Assembly (NCBI RefSeq): GCF_000204055.1
Contig: NW_006769015.1
Location: 1-11,243, forward strand
Direction of reading: 5' to 3'
DNA: 11,243 nucleotides
Source of the DNA: Melampsora larici-populina 98AG31
Taxonomy: Eukaryota > Basidiomycota > Pucciniomycetes > Pucciniales > Melampsoraceae
The position numbers and the translations under genes were made by a program. Shown piece by piece: positions 8,299-11,243 of this stretch; the first letter of the stretch is position 1, and every line of letters begins with the position of its first letter. The notes under the pieces were generated by a model that saw nothing but the letters and a program-made list of their open reading frames with translations, was not told the DNA's origin and made no database searches.

Positions 8299-9805
8299 CT
8301 AACAAGTATTTTTCATTTGAGTCATTTGGGATTTGAGCTCCATTTTCTTCTGCTGCTCCTCAATTCGTAAAAGTTCTTTCTCTTCTGCCTTGGACATCTT
8401 TTTATTAAATTCTTCATCATAGCCTTTGATCCTGAGCTTACAATATTTCTCCCAATCTATATCCGACATACCCTCTTTCTTCTCTCCAAGAAGCTTGATT
8501 CTTTGAACCAAGGATTCCGAAATCTGACAAGAAGATCCATACAAAGTGATGGGGGATTTTTTGTGAGGAATTTCTTGGTCTTTATCATTGTATGATATGG
8601 CGGGAGTTGTGTAATGCTCAATCTTAAAATTAACAAATTGCAATCAGGAACGAAATCAAGTACTTGAGAATTTAAATCATTTACTTACTTTGGAATCCCA
8701 TAAGACATCATAAATGGCATTACCACCTACAGCGACTTCAACTCCAAATTCATCCACTACAAATCTTGAACCTCTTACATCGCCAAGCTTAACTCCAGCT
8801 TTCCCCCGTACAATTGCACCTTGATCTTTGTCATATGGTTGCCCAGTAGCTCTGATAATTAAAGACCACATCCCAAATGAATATCTAGTATGATCTTTGT
8901 CAGTGTGAGGATGATTATGAAATCCATCACAGGTAACAACCAGATTAGATGCAAAAACCTGACCATTCGGAGTACCTTGCCACTCCAGAGCATCAAACCC
9001 AGGAATTTTCGCTTGAAAGGCTAGAGCAAGATTAGATTTAAACACAAAAAGGGATAAAGTAGAGAATCTTTCTGCCCAGAAATCACGTATAATATGAAAC
9101 TCTTCCATCCTTTGTTTATCCGTAAGTAGTCGATCTATGTTTCCTGATGTGAAGGCATTCATCGAATAACCACCTACTCAAAGTGTTCAAAATTATGATC
9201 TTATCAGCAAGAGATATTCAGTTAAGTATTACAGAGGAATTTATTCTAAGCCCAAAATAGCCACCTGCGGATTTCTCTTTTTCACATCCACCTCGCCAAC
9301 CACCACAACCCATCCAACCAAGATCTTCATCCCCCTCAATATCAGCATCCCTAGCTTGGAGTGAGCAGTGTGTTTTACACCGGTTCCTAGCACGTGCATG
9401 TAGAAACGAGGTTGAGATAGAATGATTATATTGTTCTCTAAGCCGGGGATCCATATCTTCAAATGGTACACATCTCACAGCTAATACTAATGATAAATCC
9501 CGCTTGTTGATTACCACCACAGTACCAAACTCAATTACCAATCTTTCACGATCTGCTAAATCTGGTCGATCCTTATCACTATACCGGAATATAAAGATAG
9601 TATTCGATGGTAGACCCAGTTCTTTGATTAATCGAGCTTTCAATTCAGTTCTCTTGACATGACGTCGATAGAAAGGCCGTCCGATTGTCTTCTCCTTACG
9701 ATACCGATCTCTTGATTTGTAGTAACTAGGGGAAGTTCTGGATTTAAAACTAGGAACCTTGATACCCGCTCTCTTCTTTCTCTCGGTACTTTTTTTCCGT
9801 GTCAT
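8299..9805 (-). CDS. TET/JBP-like Fe(II)/2-oxoglutarate dioxygenase
   Basis: Predicted nuclear enzyme of the fungal TET/JBP family, which oxidises 5-methylcytosine (or a related base) using Fe(II), 2-oxoglutarate and oxygen. Likely exons are 9805-9265, 9173-8689 and 8622-8299, all in phase, giving about 449 residues. Intron 2 (66 nt, GTAAGT) is clear; intron 1 (91 nt, donor GTGGCT) is less certain. The N-terminus is very basic. Residues about 90-180 include FGTVVVINKRDLSLVLAV and a GGWRGG motif, resembling the N-terminal part of rust homologues. The Fe-binding HxD is in HPHTDKD (His 270, Asp 272), and the distal His is in IEHYTTP (about 345), followed by GSSCQIS. The last 40 residues are a charged coiled-coil-like tail. 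The usual 2-oxoglutarate-binding Arg near GSSCQ is not apparent, so activity is uncertain. Family assignment is from motifs only. Confidence 0.85.
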
Positions 9806-10255
9806 CTTGGTGCAAAATCAAATGTTTTTTATTATCAAAAAATGCAAAATCTTTGCATTTAGATATAATTTGTTTCCAAAAACTTACGATTCAAGTTCAA
9901 GATTTTGAATCTCTGCGTTTGAAATTTTTCAATTGATTGATTGAATTCTGATCGAGGTAAGTTTCCAGTATCTAATGACCAAAATATATCAACATCAAGA
10001 TAACACTCTTAAATAGATGAGAAGAAATATATAATAGTAAGAAGAGCTTACTATACAAAGCAATTCAAGATCGAAGTATTTTCTTTCAAATAAAGTCCAA
10101 TCCAGCTAGAATAACAATATTTTAATCGATCGCTCTATGTAATCGGAAACCTATCAAGCTGACTAAAAAGTATCGATCTTAAAAGATAGAGGAATCACAA
10201 TACATTAATATGTTTATCTTCATTTGAGCAAGGTAAGAAAGAATAATTCACTCAC
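9806..10255 (-). promoter_or_regulatory. Upstream region of the dioxygenase gene, possible 5' introns
   Basis: AT-rich sequence without a convincing gene. On the minus strand it contains good splice signals: a GTAAGT donor near 9890 that pairs in length (about 85 nt) with the CACCAAG directly before the start ATG, and a GTAAGC donor near 10050 followed by a TCATTAG acceptor. These suggest a spliced 5' leader. A 7-bp inverted repeat (GATTCAA/TTGAATC) lies near 9890-9910. Confidence 0.35.
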
Positions 10256-10495
10256 AAACGAAAAGAACGATCTTTTGGGTTTATTATCTTCCCTACGGAC
10301 TGAGTTGTTCCAACTCTTATATCGAATCTTCACTCCCTGGACAGTAGGCCATATGACTCCCGGTTCGTAGAACGGAGTCCGACAACGAAGGAGCAAACAG
10401 CGTCTAACTGGGGCAGGGAGTGATCGATTCCGAACAATAGGATTGAACTTATATTGTTGGGCGGTTGGAGGTTTTGGTGGGAGGAAGATATTCAT
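10256..10495 (-). CDS. Possible upstream 80-codon exon, hypothetical
   Basis: An open frame begins with ATG at 10495-10493 in the context CACCAAGATG, the same context as the dioxygenase start, and reaches a GTGAGT splice donor at 10255 in phase 0 after 80 codons. It is basic and Pro-rich at the start (MNIFLPPKPP) and is GC-richer than its surroundings. The dioxygenase ATG at 9805 is directly preceded by AAG, also phase 0, so the two could be joined by a 450-nt intron or through small leader exons. It could equally be the start of a different, broken element. No family recognised. Confidence 0.3.
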
Positions 10496-10510
10496 CTTGG
10501 TGGGGTGAAT

Positions 10511-10665
10511 TGTAGTATCTCCACACCACCAGGGGGCGACCAACCCTAAGTGGTTCGTCGGCCCCTGGGTTAGATAACCGGTACCACAGTAGATAGTACC
10601 GATGATAAGAGATGTAAGTTAGGTCAACTAACCTAAGTAACCTAACCTACACCTCGGTCACTACA
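10511..10665. mobile_element. LTR-like 155-bp segment with TG..CA ends
   Basis: The segment begins TGTAGT and ends ACTACA, a 6-bp terminal inverted repeat with the TG..CA form usual for LTRs. It is GC-richer than its surroundings and contains a strong hairpin and short GGTTAG/CTAACC-type repeats. No target-site duplication or primer-binding site is visible on either side, so it may be a fragment, a solo LTR with eroded flanks, or a chance match. Confidence 0.35.
10529..10568. repeat. Strong GC-rich hairpin
   Basis: Two 17-base arms (10529-10545 and 10552-10568) pair with two mismatches around a six-base loop. The outer part, CCAGGGG with CCCCTGG, is unusually GC-rich for this window. It shares the CAGGGG core with the hairpin at 3319-3338. 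Confidence 0.6.
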
Positions 10666-10692
10666 TACCAAATGACTCCACTCACCCTGAAT

Positions 10693-11243
10693 TTCAGTTA
10701 CATATACGTGAATTCATTCACGTATAAGTGAATTGGATTCACAGATATGTAACTGAAATCTGATCCGAATCCAATTCACATATACGTGAATGAAGTTCAC
10801 ATATAAGTGAATTCATTCACAGATATGTGAATTGGATTCACAGATATGTGAATTGGATTCACAGATATGTGAATTTCATTCACAGATATGTGAATTCAGT
10901 TACATATGCTTGATTTAAATTACAGATATGTAAATTCAAATCACACATCCGTGATTTCAATTAAGATATGTTAATTGAATTCACATTAATGTGATTCTAT
11001 TCACATAGCTGTGAAATCACTCAATATATCTGTAAATTCCATATTCAAAATCACAGATATGTGATTCGAATTCACAGATATGTGAATTTGAATCACATAT
11101 CTGTTATTTGAATTCACATAACTGTGAATTCAAATAACAGATAAGATATGTGATTTGATTTCTTAAATCAGTGATTTGAATTCACAGTTATGTGATTTGA
11201 CTTCACAGATATGTGAATCTGATTCACTGATATATCACATATC
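10693..11243. repeat. Palindrome array 4, diverged, reaching the window edge
   Basis: More than 20 relatives of TTCACATATATGTGAA, with AGATAT, ATATAC and GTATAA centres, fill the right end. Starts such as 10816, 10837, 10858, 10879 and 10900 keep the 20-21-bp spacing. Units are more varied than in the other arrays. Two larger inverted repeats are embedded: 10716-10740 with 10767-10791 (24 of 25 bases) and 11099-11118 with 11123-11142 (20 of 20 bases). No gene is seen here. The array continues past the window. Confidence 0.9.

Noticed and set aside
10600..10660. Telomere-like CCTAA/TTAGG motifs
   Set aside because: Only a few irregular copies occur, as part of the LTR-like segment; a telomeric TTAGGG run is absent.
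1012..11243. CRISPR-like array, because short repeats alternate with short spacers
   Set aside because: Spacers are 5 bp and mostly identical, the genome is clearly eukaryotic with spliceosomal introns, and no cas gene is present.

Overview
The window looks like AT-rich, transposon-dominated DNA from a basidiomycete, most likely a rust fungus (Pucciniales). Every clear gene is split by short introns, mostly 59 to 91 nt, with GT..AG borders (one GC..AG). The three proteins belong to, or resemble, families that are expanded in rust fungi. No species is claimed.

Layout, left to right. (1) Positions 1-3065, minus strand: most of a KDZ-superfamily transposase gene with a CxC1-like N-terminus. Eight exons can be joined in phase; the gene runs off the left edge at a splice donor. 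Two of its introns are swollen by arrays of short palindromes. (2) 3066-3722: a divergent promoter region with a long inverted repeat, two GC-rich hairpins and a 16-bp palindrome. (3) 3723-5826, plus strand: an intact five-exon gene for a 601-residue nuclear-looking protein with an HMG-box-like segment. (4) 5827-8298: a convergent intergenic region with palindrome arrays, a tandem satellite of about 180 bp (eight units plus a decayed ninth) and a small decayed palindrome group. (5) 8299-9805, minus strand: a three-exon TET/JBP-like Fe(II)/2-oxoglutarate dioxygenase gene of about 449 residues. (6) 9806-11243: its upstream region, a possible 80-codon upstream exon, a GC-richer 155-bp segment with LTR-like ends, and another palindrome array reaching the right edge.

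A KDZ transposase beside a TET/JBP dioxygenase fits the known association of these two families in basidiomycete transposons. I read the window as a large composite element: a transposase to move it, a predicted 5-methylcytosine oxidase that could act on the methylation state of element or host DNA, and a third, probably chromatin-binding, protein of unknown function between them.

The least expected structure is a family of roughly 16-bp palindromes (TTCAC-N6-GTGAA) spaced almost exactly 21 bp apart, or two helical turns. It recurs in two transposase introns, both sides of the satellite, and the right end. Neither outer boundary of the element is visible.
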